Source: an uncultured Bacilli bacterium (lineage in GTDB: Bacteria > Bacillota_I > Bacilli_A > RF39 > UBA660). Taken from it: DNA of 64,000 bases. The DNA lies in assembly GCA_910580185.1 (NCBI GenBank), contig CAJTWC010000001.1, positions 124,001 to 188,000 on the forward strand, read 5' to 3'. The notes beneath the pieces were generated by a model, which worked only from the letters and a program-made list of their open reading frames with translations, made no database searches and was not told where the DNA came from. Position numbers and translations under genes: made by a program. Shown piece after piece: positions 26,314 through 34,878 of this stretch (position 1 is its first letter; each line of letters begins with the position of its first letter).

Positions 26314-27156
26314 TCACCATTTTTTATCAGGAATACTATCTATAAACTTTTTATAGTTTTCATATCTTGTATTTCTAATTTTACCTTCACTTACTAACTT
26401 TTTTATATAACAGCCATCTTCTTTTATATGAAGACAATCTTGGTATTTACAGTTATCTTCATTTTCATAAAATTCTATAAAATTATCTTTTATATCTTTT
26501 TTATCCATTCCTATAAAGTCCAAAGATGAAAATCCAGGAGTATCTGCAACCAAACCTCCATCTATATCTAATAGTTCAACGTGCCTTGTGGTATGCCTAC
26601 CTCTTCCTAATGCTTTTGATATTTCACCCGTTGCTAAATTTAAATCTTCTTTTAAACTATTTAGTAAAGAGGATTTACCGACTCCAGTTTGTCCTGTTAA
26701 AACACTTATTTTATCTTTTAGAAGATTCTTTATATCACTTATTTCTTTATTTATATAAACTGTATAACCTATAGTTCTATAATAATTTATTATTTCATCC
26801 ATTTCGGATGTATCATCTAATAAATCATACTTTGTAAAACATATTATTGGTTTTATATTGTTATATTCAATAACAACTAGCATTTTATCAAGTAAATTAC
26901 TAGAAAAATTAGGTTCCCTACAACTAACTAGTATTATTGCTTGATCAACGTTTGCAATCGGCGGTCTTACAAGCTCGTTTTTTCTAGGCATTATGTTTTT
27001 AATAACGTTATTTTCTTTATCTATTTCAACTATATCTCCTACTAAGGGAGATATTTTAAGATATTTAAATTTACCAATAGAAGAACACTCATAAAAGTGT
27101 CCTTCTACTAAAACAGTCCATTTATTACTAATTAATTTTATTACTCTTCCTGTCAT
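26314..27156 (-). CDS. rsgA: Ribosome small-subunit GTPase RsgA
   Basis: A circularly permuted GTPase (YloQ/RsgA) of 280 residues that assists late 30S maturation. An N-terminal OB domain is followed by G motifs in permuted order: FTKYD (G4), GQTGVGKSSLLNSL (G1), GRHTTRHV (G2) and DTPGFSS (G3). The C-terminal zinc site has the pattern Cys-x-x-x-x-Cys-x-His-x-x-x-x-x-Cys (CKYQDCLHIKEDGC). Its first base is the last base of prkC, so the two are translationally coupled. Confidence 0.96.
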   Translation of the reverse strand: MTGRVIKLISNKWTVLVEGHFYECSSIGKFKYLKISPLVGDIVEIDKENNVIKNIMPRKNELVRPPIANVDQAIILVSCREPNFSSNLLDKMLVVIEYNNIKPIICFTKYDLLDDTSEMDEIINYYRTIGYTVYINKEISDIKNLLKDKISVLTGQTGVGKSSLLNSLKEDLNLATGEISKALGRGRHTTRHVELLDIDGGLVADTPGFSSLDFIGMDKKDIKDNFIEFYENEDNCKYQDCLHIKEDGCYIKKLVSEGKIRNTRYENYKKFIDSIPDKKW

Positions 27157-28895
27157 TATTCTCCTTCATCTACATTTGGGGCATCTGCTTTAGTAGTTGT
27201 TGTCTGAGGCTTTTCAGATACTACAACTTTAAATGTTTCATTTTCAAAAACTTCATCGCCAGCTTTTGGAGATTGACCAATAACAGTACCTTCATCAACG
27301 GAATCATCTGCTTGATATGTAACTTTTATTGAAAGACCATATTTTTCGCAGTATTCTTTAGCTCTCTCCAAAGTCCATTTATCAGTTACCATATCTGGAT
27401 AAACTGTTAAAATTTTTGGAATGTATAATATTATATTTTGTCCAGATGCAAGCTTAGTTCCTTCTTTTATACTTTGATCTATTACCTGCTGTTTATTATC
27501 TTTGTAACTAGCTGAATCTTCTACTTCTTTTTCTTCTATTGTAACAACAAGACCAAGTAGCTCTAATTTTGCCTTTGTTTCATACGCATTAGTACCCTTA
27601 TAATTTTCAATTGTTGTTTTCTTACTTCCTGATGAATAATATATCGTTATAACAGAACCCTTTTTTACGTATCTATTTTTTTTCGGTTCAGTTTCTATTA
27701 CCAAATCTTCATCTACTTCATCACTAGTTTTTTTCTTAGAATCAATTTTAAAACCTTCTTTTTTTAGCATTTTCTCAGCTTTAGATATTTCCATACCATA
27801 TACATCTGGTACTTCAACATCTTTTGAAGACATTAATTTAGGAAGCAGCATTAATAGTACTAACGCTAGTGCTAAAACACCAATAATAACACTAATTAAT
27901 ACTATCTTTTTTTTGTTACTTTTTTCTATTTTTTCTTCTTCAGTAATTTGTTTTATAGCAGGTTTAGCTGCTTCGTTTTTTATATTTTCTTTTTTAACGT
28001 TAGTGATTGTATCATTATTTGAAAAATCACTTTCAGGATATCTAAATGTTATTTTTTCTTCTTTTTCGCGAGACTCATCTAAACAAGTTTCAATATCATC
28101 TGCCATTTCTCTTACGTCACGATATCTGTTCTTAGGATTTTTAGCAGCCGCTTTTAAAACTATGTTTTCAACAGATTGAGGCACAACTGGATTAATTTCT
28201 CTTACGCTAGGAAGTGGTTCTTTCATGTGTTTTAATGCTATTTCAACAGCTGAATCTCCTTTAAACGGACATTTTCCCGTTAGCATTTCAAACATAAGAA
28301 TTCCTAAAGAATATATATCACTTCTAATTGTTGAACCTTTCCCACTAGCTTGCTCTGGTGGTAAATAATGAACTGACCCCATAACTGAATTAGTTTGAGT
28401 AAGTTGTGCATTATTTAATGCCATCGCAATACCAAAGTCAGTTATTTTAACAAGGCCACTTTCTTTTATCATAATATTTTGTGGTTTTATATCCCTATGA
28501 ATTATGTATGAATCATGCGCACTAGCTAGTGCATCAGATAACTGAAGCATAATATCCATTGTTTCAGGAAGAGATAAAACTCCTCTTTTCTTTATCAACT
28601 GTTTTAAAGTTTTTCCTTCAATATATTCCATTACTATGTAAAAATTACCATCATCTTCTCCAACGTCATAAATTTCTACTATGTTTGGATGTGATAATGA
28701 AGATGCAGAAAGTGCTTCCCTTTGGAACCTTCTAACAAACTTTTCATCGCCTGCTAAATCACCTCTTAAAACCTTTACAGCAACTTTTCTTCCTAAAATA
28801 GTATCACTTGCTAAATAAACATTAGCCATTCCGCCTTCGCCAATTAATTTTTCAATTTCATAACGATCATTTATAAGTTGTCCTTTAGCGATCAT
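27156..28895 (-). CDS. prkC: PASTA-domain Ser/Thr kinase PrkC
   Basis: A membrane receptor kinase of 579 residues. The cytoplasmic Hanks-type kinase (about 1-270) has GEGGMANVYLA, catalytic HRDIKPQNIM and DFGIA, and MGSVHYLPPEQ in the activation region. A single membrane helix is near 330-350 (IVLISVIIGVLALALVLLML). Outside are three PASTA repeats (for example VPDVYGMEISKAEKMLKKEG) that bind wall fragments or lipid II. A Thr-rich C-terminus follows. It sits with its phosphatase prpC upstream. Confidence 0.97.
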   Translation of the reverse strand: MIAKGQLINDRYEIEKLIGEGGMANVYLASDTILGRKVAVKVLRGDLAGDEKFVRRFQREALSASSLSHPNIVEIYDVGEDDGNFYIVMEYIEGKTLKQLIKKRGVLSLPETMDIMLQLSDALASAHDSYIIHRDIKPQNIMIKESGLVKITDFGIAMALNNAQLTQTNSVMGSVHYLPPEQASGKGSTIRSDIYSLGILMFEMLTGKCPFKGDSAVEIALKHMKEPLPSVREINPVVPQSVENIVLKAAAKNPKNRYRDVREMADDIETCLDESREKEEKITFRYPESDFSNNDTITNVKKENIKNEAAKPAIKQITEEEKIEKSNKKKIVLISVIIGVLALALVLLMLLPKLMSSKDVEVPDVYGMEISKAEKMLKKEGFKIDSKKKTSDEVDEDLVIETEPKKNRYVKKGSVITIYYSSGSKKTTIENYKGTNAYETKAKLELLGLVVTIEEKEVEDSASYKDNKQQVIDQSIKEGTKLASGQNIILYIPKILTVYPDMVTDKWTLERAKEYCEKYGLSIKVTYQADDSVDEGTVIGQSPKAGDEVFENETFKVVVSEKPQTTTTKADAPNVDEGE

Positions 28896-28897
28896 AA

Positions 28898-29635
28898 CTA
28901 TTCACCACTTTCCTTTTCTAAACATGCGATGGATACGTTATCAGTACCACCCCTTAAATTACTCTTTCTTATTAATTTAACAACCTTTTCCTCTAAGGAT
29001 AAATCACTATTTAAAACTTTTTCTATTTGACTTGCATTAAGCATATTAGTAAGGCCGTCACTGCATAAAAGGATTGCATCACATTCTCTTTCAACATCAA
29101 ATATATCAACGTCTATTGGATTATTCGCTCCAAGCGCTCTCATAAGTACGTTCTTCCTTGGGTGATTTAATGCTTCTTCCTTAGTAAGTTCTCCTGTTTC
29201 TACAAGTAAATTAACTAAAGTATGATCTTTTGTTACTTTATATAAACCACCTTTTTTCATAACAAAACCTGATGAATCTCCTACGTTACCAAACAAGATA
29301 TAATCATCTGTTACTATTGCTAATACTAAGGTTGTTCCCATTCCCTTGCTTTCTTTAAACTCATCAGTATATTTAAATATTGCATCATTAAGACTACTTA
29401 CGTTTTCTCTTATCCAATTAACTGCATTTTGTTTTTCTCCAATGGATTCTAATTTTTTAAATTTATCGGTAAGACCATTTACAACTATTGAAGAGGCAAC
29501 CTCGCCTGCTTTATGCCCACCCATACCATCTGCTACTACCATCAGATACTCACCTGATAAGTCATTAACAATCATAACAGAATCTTCATTATGAGTTCTA
29601 ACTTTTCCAGTATCAGATACATAATATGCTTTCAT
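28898..29635 (-). CDS. prpC: PP2C-type Ser/Thr phosphatase PrpC
   Basis: A 245-residue PPM/PP2C phosphatase that reverses PrkC phosphorylation. Motifs: SDTGKVRTHNEDS, VVADGMGGHKAGEVAS (metal-binding Asp), KGMGTTLVLA, GNVGDSSGF, CSDGLTNML and GGTDNVS. The start at 29635 is preferred (AAAGGAG within the rlmN end); the frame extends to 29665 but that would overlap rlmN without a ribosome site. It lies one nt after rlmN and two nt before prkC. Confidence 0.96.
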   Translation of the reverse strand: MKAYYVSDTGKVRTHNEDSVMIVNDLSGEYLMVVADGMGGHKAGEVASSIVVNGLTDKFKKLESIGEKQNAVNWIRENVSSLNDAIFKYTDEFKESKGMGTTLVLAIVTDDYILFGNVGDSSGFVMKKGGLYKVTKDHTLVNLLVETGELTKEEALNHPRKNVLMRALGANNPIDVDIFDVERECDAILLCSDGLTNMLNASQIEKVLNSDLSLEEKVVKLIRKSNLRGGTDNVSIACLEKESGE

Positions 29636-29636
29636 G

Positions 29637-30668
29637 TTATATTTCTCCTTTACTAATTTGTTCACTCCTTAACTGCCCACATGCTGCGGACACCTTAGAA
29701 CCAAACTCTCTTCTTATTGTTACGTTTATATTACTTTCTTTTAATATATCATAAAATCTATTAATTGTCACTTTATCACTAGTTTTATATTCTATGTGAG
29801 AAGTTTCATTATAAGGAATTAAATTAACATAGCAATTTAGCCCTTTTAATAGACTAGCTAACTCTTTAGCACACTTTGGTGTATCATTTACTCCTTTTAA
29901 TAAAATATATTCGAAAGTTACCCTTCTATTTGTAACCTTAATATAATCCTTTACAGCGTCTATTATATCATTTACTTTATAAGCCTTATTAATAGGCATT
30001 ATCTTATTTCTTATTTCATCATTTGGTGCATGAAGACTAATAGCTAAATTAACACCTGTTTTTTCATTTGTAAATTCTCTTATTTTAGGAACTAAACCAC
30101 ACGTTGAAATCGTAATATGCCTTATTCCAATATTTATCCCCTTAGGGTCATTAATAATGTTTATAAAACGCATAACGTTATCATAGTTATCAAATGGTTC
30201 ACCAATTCCCATTAAAACAACGTGACTAATTCTTTCGTCTATATCTTCTTCTACTGCAAGAATTTGTAAAACAAGTTCGAAAGCATTTAGGTTTCTTAAT
30301 TTTTTTAACCTTCCTGATTCACAAAAACGGCACCCCATATTACAGCCGACTTGCGTCGATACACATAAGCTATTACCATAATCATGATTCATAAGTACCG
30401 CTTCTATTTTATTTCCATCATATAGTTCAAATAAGTACTTTCTTACGTCTAGATCTTTTTGAACGGTAACAAGCTTTAATCTATCGGTACTTAAATGTTC
30501 TTTTAAATACTTAATTAAATCTTTTTTTAAGTTAGTCATTTCATCAAACGCTTTAATACGTTTAATATATAACCAGTCAAAAACTTGATCTGCTCTAAAC
30601 TTAGATTCACCTATTTCTTTAAAATAATTTTCTAATTCTTCTTTTGTATAATTATAAATACTATTCAT
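29637..30668 (-). CDS. rlmN: 23S rRNA / tRNA adenine-C2 methyltransferase RlmN
   Basis: A radical-SAM enzyme of 343 residues that methylates A2503 of 23S rRNA and A37 of some tRNAs. The [4Fe-4S] ligands are C109-x3-C113-x2-C116 (GCNMGCRFC). HVVLMGIGEPFDNYDNV and ITISTCGLVP follow, and a C-terminal Cys in SAACGQL is the mechanistic cysteine. It is first in the rlmN-prpC-prkC-rsgA-rpe run. Confidence 0.97.
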   Translation of the reverse strand: MNSIYNYTKEELENYFKEIGESKFRADQVFDWLYIKRIKAFDEMTNLKKDLIKYLKEHLSTDRLKLVTVQKDLDVRKYLFELYDGNKIEAVLMNHDYGNSLCVSTQVGCNMGCRFCESGRLKKLRNLNAFELVLQILAVEEDIDERISHVVLMGIGEPFDNYDNVMRFINIINDPKGINIGIRHITISTCGLVPKIREFTNEKTGVNLAISLHAPNDEIRNKIMPINKAYKVNDIIDAVKDYIKVTNRRVTFEYILLKGVNDTPKCAKELASLLKGLNCYVNLIPYNETSHIEYKTSDKVTINRFYDILKESNINVTIRREFGSKVSAACGQLRSEQISKGEI

Positions 30669-30773
30669 TAAAAAGACTCCTTAACTAATACAATTATATC
30701 AAATTTGAACATAAAGGTTAATAAAATATACAAAACAAAATAAAGCCTATATACATAAGCTTTACGTTTAATT

Positions 30774-31298
30774 TTATTTTATATTAAATAAGGTTATTAA
30801 CTTACCAACTTTAAACACTATCTTATCCGCATTCTTAATCGCCACTTTTTTAAATATCGCTTTACCACCAACCGTTAAAGATGAAATTAAAGCAGCTAGT
30901 ATTATACTAACTAAAGTACTATTTATACCGCTTTTAGAAGATAAACTAATGGATAATATCGCTCCAATTGATCCTGATATAATACCACATACATCTCCTA
31001 CTATATCATTACATAATGATGATATTTTATTACCATTCTTAACTATGAAAACACATTGTTTAGCACCTTTTATTTTTTTCGAGTTTAAAGCATGAAAGCT
31101 AGACTCCTTGGCAGTTATTGAAGATGTTCCAATAACATCGAATAAAATACCAATAGATATAGTTACTAAAAGTATTATAAACAATACTAAATCATTAAAA
31201 TTAGCAGCCATAGAATTAGATACAAAGCTAAAAATAATTGATAATATAAAAGTTAATATAAAAACTATTAATATCCAATTATCTTTTTTATTTTTCAT
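30774..31298 (-). CDS. Conserved-looking membrane protein of unknown function
   Basis: A 174-residue protein with about four membrane helices (about 7-29, 34-55, 104-122 and 127-145). A conserved-looking cytoplasmic loop reads AKESSFHALNSKKIKGAKQ and VKNGNKISSLCNDIVGDVCGIISGS. I recall Bacillota homologues without a known role, sometimes named CorB-like without firm basis. A good AGGAGG site precedes the start, and the ncRNA terminator lies just upstream. Confidence 0.75.
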   Translation of the reverse strand: MKNKKDNWILIVFILTFILSIIFSFVSNSMAANFNDLVLFIILLVTISIGILFDVIGTSSITAKESSFHALNSKKIKGAKQCVFIVKNGNKISSLCNDIVGDVCGIISGSIGAILSISLSSKSGINSTLVSIILAALISSLTVGGKAIFKKVAIKNADKIVFKVGKLITLFNIK

Positions 31299-31311
31299 AA
31301 AGCCTCCTAAT

Positions 31312-31339
31312 AAAAAAACTTTAACAACAAGTTAAAGTT
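31312..31339 (-). terminator. Terminator of the 0.5-kb ncRNA
   Basis: A perfect 9-bp stem AACTTTAAC / GTTAAAGTT with a 5-nt loop, followed by seven T on the minus strand. Confidence 0.88.
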
Positions 31340-31815
31340 AGTTTTTCTGTATGGTATATTACAAATCAACTTTACGGCTTTGGTCGAGTTGAATTTCTCT
31401 TTCCAGTACTCAAGATTACTCTTAAAGCACTTTCGTTTTAAACCGGAAAACTATCTGTTGCCATAAATAGTTACTCGATTACCACTTAGTCCGCACTTTA
31501 ATACTTGTAATATATACACGCTAGAGGTTTTCCCTAACAAAAGTGACTATTCTTATATGCTTTTGCATTTGATATTTCATTAATTATTCTAAATCCCTAC
31601 CAAACACTCACATCATGTACGTTATTATATTATTTCAGTGACGTGATAAAAGGAATTATCAGCTGCATGCCATTGCAGTTATCCTTAAATCTTAAATCTT
31701 ATTAACACCCTAACTTGGGCAGAAAAAGCATTAATAAGAAGTGTCATTCGACAATTGGTAGATTTTTAGGCCTACCTTCAAATAGTATAATGACTAGCAT
31801 AATGCACCACACATG
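31312..31815 (-). ncRNA. Unassigned structured RNA, about 500 nt
   Basis: A gene-free stretch bounded by a near-perfect promoter and a perfect terminator, with no ORF of note. Visible helices in transcript order are GGTAG/CTACC near the 5' end, CTTATTAA/TTAATAAG enclosing a CTGCCCAAGTTAGGGT element, CTGCA/TGCAG, and AACTATTT/AGATAGTT in the 3' half. Base composition is less AT-rich than the intergenic DNA around it. I looked for the conserved blocks of RNase P RNA, tmRNA, 6S and SRP RNA and found none. It may belong to a large-RNA class such as ROOL or OLE, which I cannot confirm by eye. Confidence 0.75.
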
Positions 31816-31821
31816 ACCAAA

Positions 31822-31850
31822 ATTATAGCATATTACTATCTAAAAGTCAA
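31822..31850 (-). promoter_or_regulatory. Promoter of the 0.5-kb ncRNA
   Basis: TTGACT (31845-31850) and TATAAT (31822-31827) with an exact 17-nt spacer, giving a start near 31815. Confidence 0.8.
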
Positions 31851-31931
31851 TTTTCAGATATCATACTACAATTTATTATATTCATAGTATAAACAAATTA
31901 ATACTTGAAAATACTATTAATGGAGGTAAAA

Positions 31932-32099
31932 ATGATGAATGACGATAATAAATCAATAAAATGCAATGTTGAATCTTGTAAATACAATAATAGCAATGAC
32001 AACTATTGCACTTTAAATGAAATAAAAGTTAGTTGCACATGCGATTCATGTGATGCTTGTAAAAAAGAAACGATTTGTGATAGTTTTAAAGAAAAATAA
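31932..32099 (+). CDS. DUF1540-type cysteine-rich small protein
   Basis: A 55-residue protein with nine cysteines. The pattern CNVESCKYNN, YCTLNEIKVSC and C-terminal CDSF matches the DUF1540 metal-binding-like domain found once or twice in small Bacillota proteins. Two adjacent ATGs (31932 and 31935) can serve; GGAGG lies 5 or 8 nt upstream. The longer frame from 31905 lacks a ribosome site. Function unknown; a structural zinc site is likely. Confidence 0.85.
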   Translation: MMNDDNKSIKCNVESCKYNNSNDNYCTLNEIKVSCTCDSCDACKKETICDSFKEK

Positions 32100-32136
32100 A
32101 AAATTATAATATTTTTTAGTTTATTAATAAGTTTTA

Positions 32137-32165
32137 TTGAATAAATATAATTGATATTGTATAAT
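32137..32165 (+). promoter_or_regulatory. Promoter of antisense RNA, module A
   Basis: TTGAAT (32137-32142) and TATAAT (32160-32165) with a 17-nt spacer. Modules B and C have the same arrangement. Confidence 0.7.
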
Positions 32166-32171
32166 ATAAAT

Positions 32172-32246
32172 GAAGGAAGCAACTTACTAGTTGTTTTCCA
32201 AATTGTTTTTTGTAAAACAAGGCTAGCTTTAACTAACCTTGTTTTT
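32172..32246 (+). ncRNA. Antitoxin-like small RNA, module A
   Basis: About 75 nt between a consensus promoter and a hairpin (AACAAGG/CCTTGTT) with a T-run that can terminate both strands. The 5' part folds as GGAAGCAACT/AGTTGTTTTCC. The loop of the terminator hairpin has GCTAGCTTT (32222-32230), which is a direct repeat of 32383-32391 in the leader of the opposite-strand toxin mRNA. The two RNAs can therefore pair there. Confidence 0.65.
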
Positions 32247-32247
32247 C

Positions 32248-32337
32248 TTATATACTAAAAATAATAACTAGTACTATTATAAGTATTAAAATGATAATTA
32301 ATTTTGGACTAAATTTTATTTCAAATCTAAATCTCAT
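32248..32337 (-). CDS. Hydrophobic 29-residue peptide, type-I-toxin-like (module A)
   Basis: A tiny gene with a strong ribosome site (GGTGGTGG). The peptide has a short basic start (MRFRFEIKFSPK) followed by one Ile/Leu/Val helix, the form of Fst-, TxpA- or BsrG-type membrane toxins. It converges on a small RNA whose terminator it shares. Module B at 33697 encodes the same peptide with one substitution (Ile to Met). A long structured leader lies before the start codon. Confidence 0.65.
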   Translation of the reverse strand: MRFRFEIKFSPKLIIILILIIVLVIIFSI

Positions 32338-32474
32338 AATTACCACCACCTTCCTATTCTTCATAAAAAGATGGAAAACAAAGCTAGCTTTCTACTGCTT
32401 CCTATATAATTATTAGCCATGAATTTTAAAATTCCACTAAAAATACGAAAAAAGTTGAACTTTTTTAAACTCTT

Positions 32475-33515
32475 TTATATTTTGATTTGTTTAAGCATAG
32501 CTATACCATTAGTATTTTCAGGATTATCTTTTTCTATTAACGATATATAAAAATTTATTGCTCTATTCCTTCCTTCAGTCTTATGCTGCAAAGCATCTAT
32601 TTGTCTTAAAACACCATCTTCGCTAATACAATATCTATATAAATCTATCATTTTATCAAATCTACTAATTTCTATTTCATTTTTAAATAGAAAAAATATA
32701 AGAGGTCTTCCTGTTTCATAATACCTTTCCTCCCAATTATCATCACAATACCTATTATCTTCTAGATAATCTTCTAATATACTACAATTATTTTCTTTTA
32801 CTATATGATATAGTAAATCAACTAATATATTCTTTTGCTCAAAAGTTAAATCTCCATAAACACTTTCATTCATTGCAAAATTTGCTATTCCTGCCACAAT
32901 ACTTGAACCATTGCTAAGCATTTGATAATTAGTCCTTTTATCTAATATCAGCTTTCTAGTAACATTATTTATATTTTTGTGATCAAACATACACCAAAAT
33001 GGTTCATAACTTGCTAAAATTTTTCTTGTATTAGGGTTAAAAAGACCTCTATCTATTAAATTTTTATACATATCATAGAATTCTTGTTTATCCCATTTTA
33101 TCCTATTTAATAATAAATAAATTGGATCTGTATCACCTTTATCAATTTTAATTTCCCAATACAAATCATAAGAATTAACATATTTATAAAATTCATAGTT
33201 TTTTGCATCTTTAAAATCAACCATAGTCCATTCATAATCAAATATTTTATTTTCTAACCCATTAAGAATATATTCCCATTTGCTTTTGATCAATTTATCT
33301 AAATCATCTAAACTATCTGATAAGTTGACATTAAACAAATTATTTGCAATTTCTGTGTTTTTTTCTTTAAATCTCAATGTACCATTATATTTACTATCAT
33401 ACATATATTTTTTGTTTAATTCGTTTCTTTGCTCTAATCTAATTTTACATAAATCAACATTGTATCTTATTGTTAACATTATTAAAAAGTTAAAATATTC
33501 TTCTTTTGGATTCAT
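32475..33515 (-). CDS. Hypothetical protein between two toxin-like modules
   Basis: A 346-residue soluble protein rich in Asn, Tyr, Asp and Trp, with no signal or membrane helix. It appears mostly helical (YFNFLIMLTIRYNVDLCKIRLEQRN, DDLDKLIKSKWEYILNGLENK, QKNILVDLLYHIVKENN). I do not recognise it. It is bracketed by nearly identical copies of the module A/B repeat in the same orientation, so it may be cargo of a duplication. It is a single-gene unit. Confidence 0.65.
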   Translation of the reverse strand: MNPKEEYFNFLIMLTIRYNVDLCKIRLEQRNELNKKYMYDSKYNGTLRFKEKNTEIANNLFNVNLSDSLDDLDKLIKSKWEYILNGLENKIFDYEWTMVDFKDAKNYEFYKYVNSYDLYWEIKIDKGDTDPIYLLLNRIKWDKQEFYDMYKNLIDRGLFNPNTRKILASYEPFWCMFDHKNINNVTRKLILDKRTNYQMLSNGSSIVAGIANFAMNESVYGDLTFEQKNILVDLLYHIVKENNCSILEDYLEDNRYCDDNWEERYYETGRPLIFFLFKNEIEISRFDKMIDLYRYCISEDGVLRQIDALQHKTEGRNRAINFYISLIEKDNPENTNGIAMLKQIKI

Positions 33516-33579
33516 AACTACACCTATAAATTAATACCATTTATTATAAATTATTTAAATATTTTTATCAATATAAATA

Positions 33580-33608
33580 TTGAATAAACATAACTGCTAT
33601 TGTATAAT
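33580..33608 (+). promoter_or_regulatory. Promoter of antisense RNA, module B
   Basis: TTGAAT (33580-33585) and TATAAT (33603-33608) with a 17-nt spacer. Confidence 0.7.
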
Positions 33609-33614
33609 ATAAAA

Positions 33615-33695
33615 GAAGGAAGCAACATTACTAGTTGTTTTCCAAAATGTTTTCAAATTGAAAAACAGAGCTAGTTACCCACTAACTCTGTTTTT
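33615..33695 (+). ncRNA. Antitoxin-like small RNA, module B
   Basis: About 80 nt, starting with the same GGAAGCAAC...GTTGTTTTCC hairpin as module A and ending in ACAGAG/CTCTGT with a T-run. Its terminator loop carries GCTAGTT (33670-33676), repeated at 33832-33838 in the toxin leader. Compared with module A both copies changed together. Confidence 0.65.
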
Positions 33696-33696
33696 C

Positions 33697-33786
33697 TTAT
33701 ATACTAAAAATAATAACTAGTACTATCATAAGTATTAGAATGATAATTAATTTTGGACTAAATTTTATTTCAAATCTAAACCTCAT
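33697..33786 (-). CDS. Hydrophobic 29-residue peptide, type-I-toxin-like (module B)
   Basis: The same peptide as in module A with one substitution, preceded by GGGTGGTGAT. The coding part and the leader are conserved between A and B, while the antisense RNA has drifted, chiefly in the contact and terminator region. Confidence 0.65.
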   Translation of the reverse strand: MRFRFEIKFSPKLIIILILMIVLVIIFSI

Positions 33787-33895
33787 AAATATCACCACCC
33801 TTCTATTTTTCATAAAAAGATGGAAAACAAAGCTAGTTTCTACTGCTTCCTAATTAATTGTTAGTCATAAATTTTAAAATTCCCCTATTTTTTTA

Positions 33896-33936
33896 ATAAA
33901 AAAAAGATTATTTAAACATTTTTCCTAAATAATCTT
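33896..33936 (-). terminator. Terminator of fmt
   Basis: AAGATTATTTA pairs with TAAATAATCTT and is followed by eight T on the minus strand; it includes the fmt stop. Confidence 0.8.
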
Positions 33937-34843
33937 CTTTTTTATTTCCATTTATAAAATCTTTTATATTCATTTTCTTTTTACCTGGAACTTGCAGTTC
34001 AGTAATAATTATACTACCATCTTTAGTTACTACTTCCATGCCATTTTTATCTAAATTAACTATTGTTCCAGATTTTTCATTATATTTTTTATTACCTATT
34101 TTTGATAACCATAATTTAATGTTTTTATCTTCTAGTGTAGCATATGCTCCCGGCCAAGAATTAAGTCCTCTTATCTGATTGTATATTTCTTTTGAAGTCT
34201 TATTAAAATCCACGTGTTCTTCTTGTCTTGAAACATTATAAGCATAAGTTGCTTCATCTTCATTTTGTTTTTCTCTTTTATTAGTACCATTAATTATACT
34301 AGGCAATGTATCCATTAAAAGTGGAACTGCTACTTTACTTAATTTATCGTGAAGTATTTCTACTGTATCAGTACCTTCTATTTTAATTTCTACTTTTGAA
34401 ATTATATCTCCAGTATCCATTCCTTTATCCATATACATAATAGTTATTCCTGTTTTATCATATCCATATATAATAGATTTATGAATAGGCGCACCTCCCC
34501 TTAATTTTGGAAGAAGTGAAGCATGAACATTAATACATCCAAAACGTGGTGCATTAAGAATTTCTTCTGGAACAATTTGTCCATATGCACAAGTTATTAT
34601 GATATCTGGTCTTAAACTAATTATTTCTTCATAATCTTCTTTTATTTTTATTGGTTGAAATACTTTTATATTATGTTCTAAAGCTAGCTTCTTTATTGGA
34701 GAATAAACTACCTCTTTTTTTCTTCCGACTTCTTTATCAGGTTGTGTTACAACCAAAAGTACGTTACACGTTTTTATTAACTCATCTAATATTGGAACAC
34801 AAAACTCTGGTGTACCCATAAATATTACCTTTAAATCCTTCAT
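33908..34843 (-). CDS. fmt: Methionyl-tRNA formyltransferase
   Basis: A 311-residue enzyme that formylates Met on initiator tRNA, using 10-formyl-THF. The N-terminal formyltransferase fold has VIFMGTPEFCVPIL, the catalytic INVHASLLPKLRGGAPI (Asn-His-Leu-Arg pattern) and MDKGMDTGDII. The C-terminal OB-like domain has GLNSWPGAYATLEDKNIKLW. Its initiator tRNA gene is at 6377. It is followed by module B and preceded by rseP. Confidence 0.96.
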   Translation of the reverse strand: MKDLKVIFMGTPEFCVPILDELIKTCNVLLVVTQPDKEVGRKKEVVYSPIKKLALEHNIKVFQPIKIKEDYEEIISLRPDIIITCAYGQIVPEEILNAPRFGCINVHASLLPKLRGGAPIHKSIIYGYDKTGITIMYMDKGMDTGDIISKVEIKIEGTDTVEILHDKLSKVAVPLLMDTLPSIINGTNKREKQNEDEATYAYNVSRQEEHVDFNKTSKEIYNQIRGLNSWPGAYATLEDKNIKLWLSKIGNKKYNEKSGTIVNLDKNGMEVVTKDGSIIITELQVPGKKKMNIKDFINGNKKEDYLGKMFK

Positions 34844-34878
34844 AAACCATCCTTCTTTCTAGAAAAAGAAACTTCTCT

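Noticed and set aside
31312..31815. RNase P RNA or tmRNA
   Set aside because: The P4-forming blocks of RNase P RNA and the tRNA-like end and tag frame of tmRNA were not found on either strand.
32137..33880. Insertion sequence with the modules as ends
   Set aside because: The enclosed gene shows no transposase motif and the repeats are direct, not inverted.
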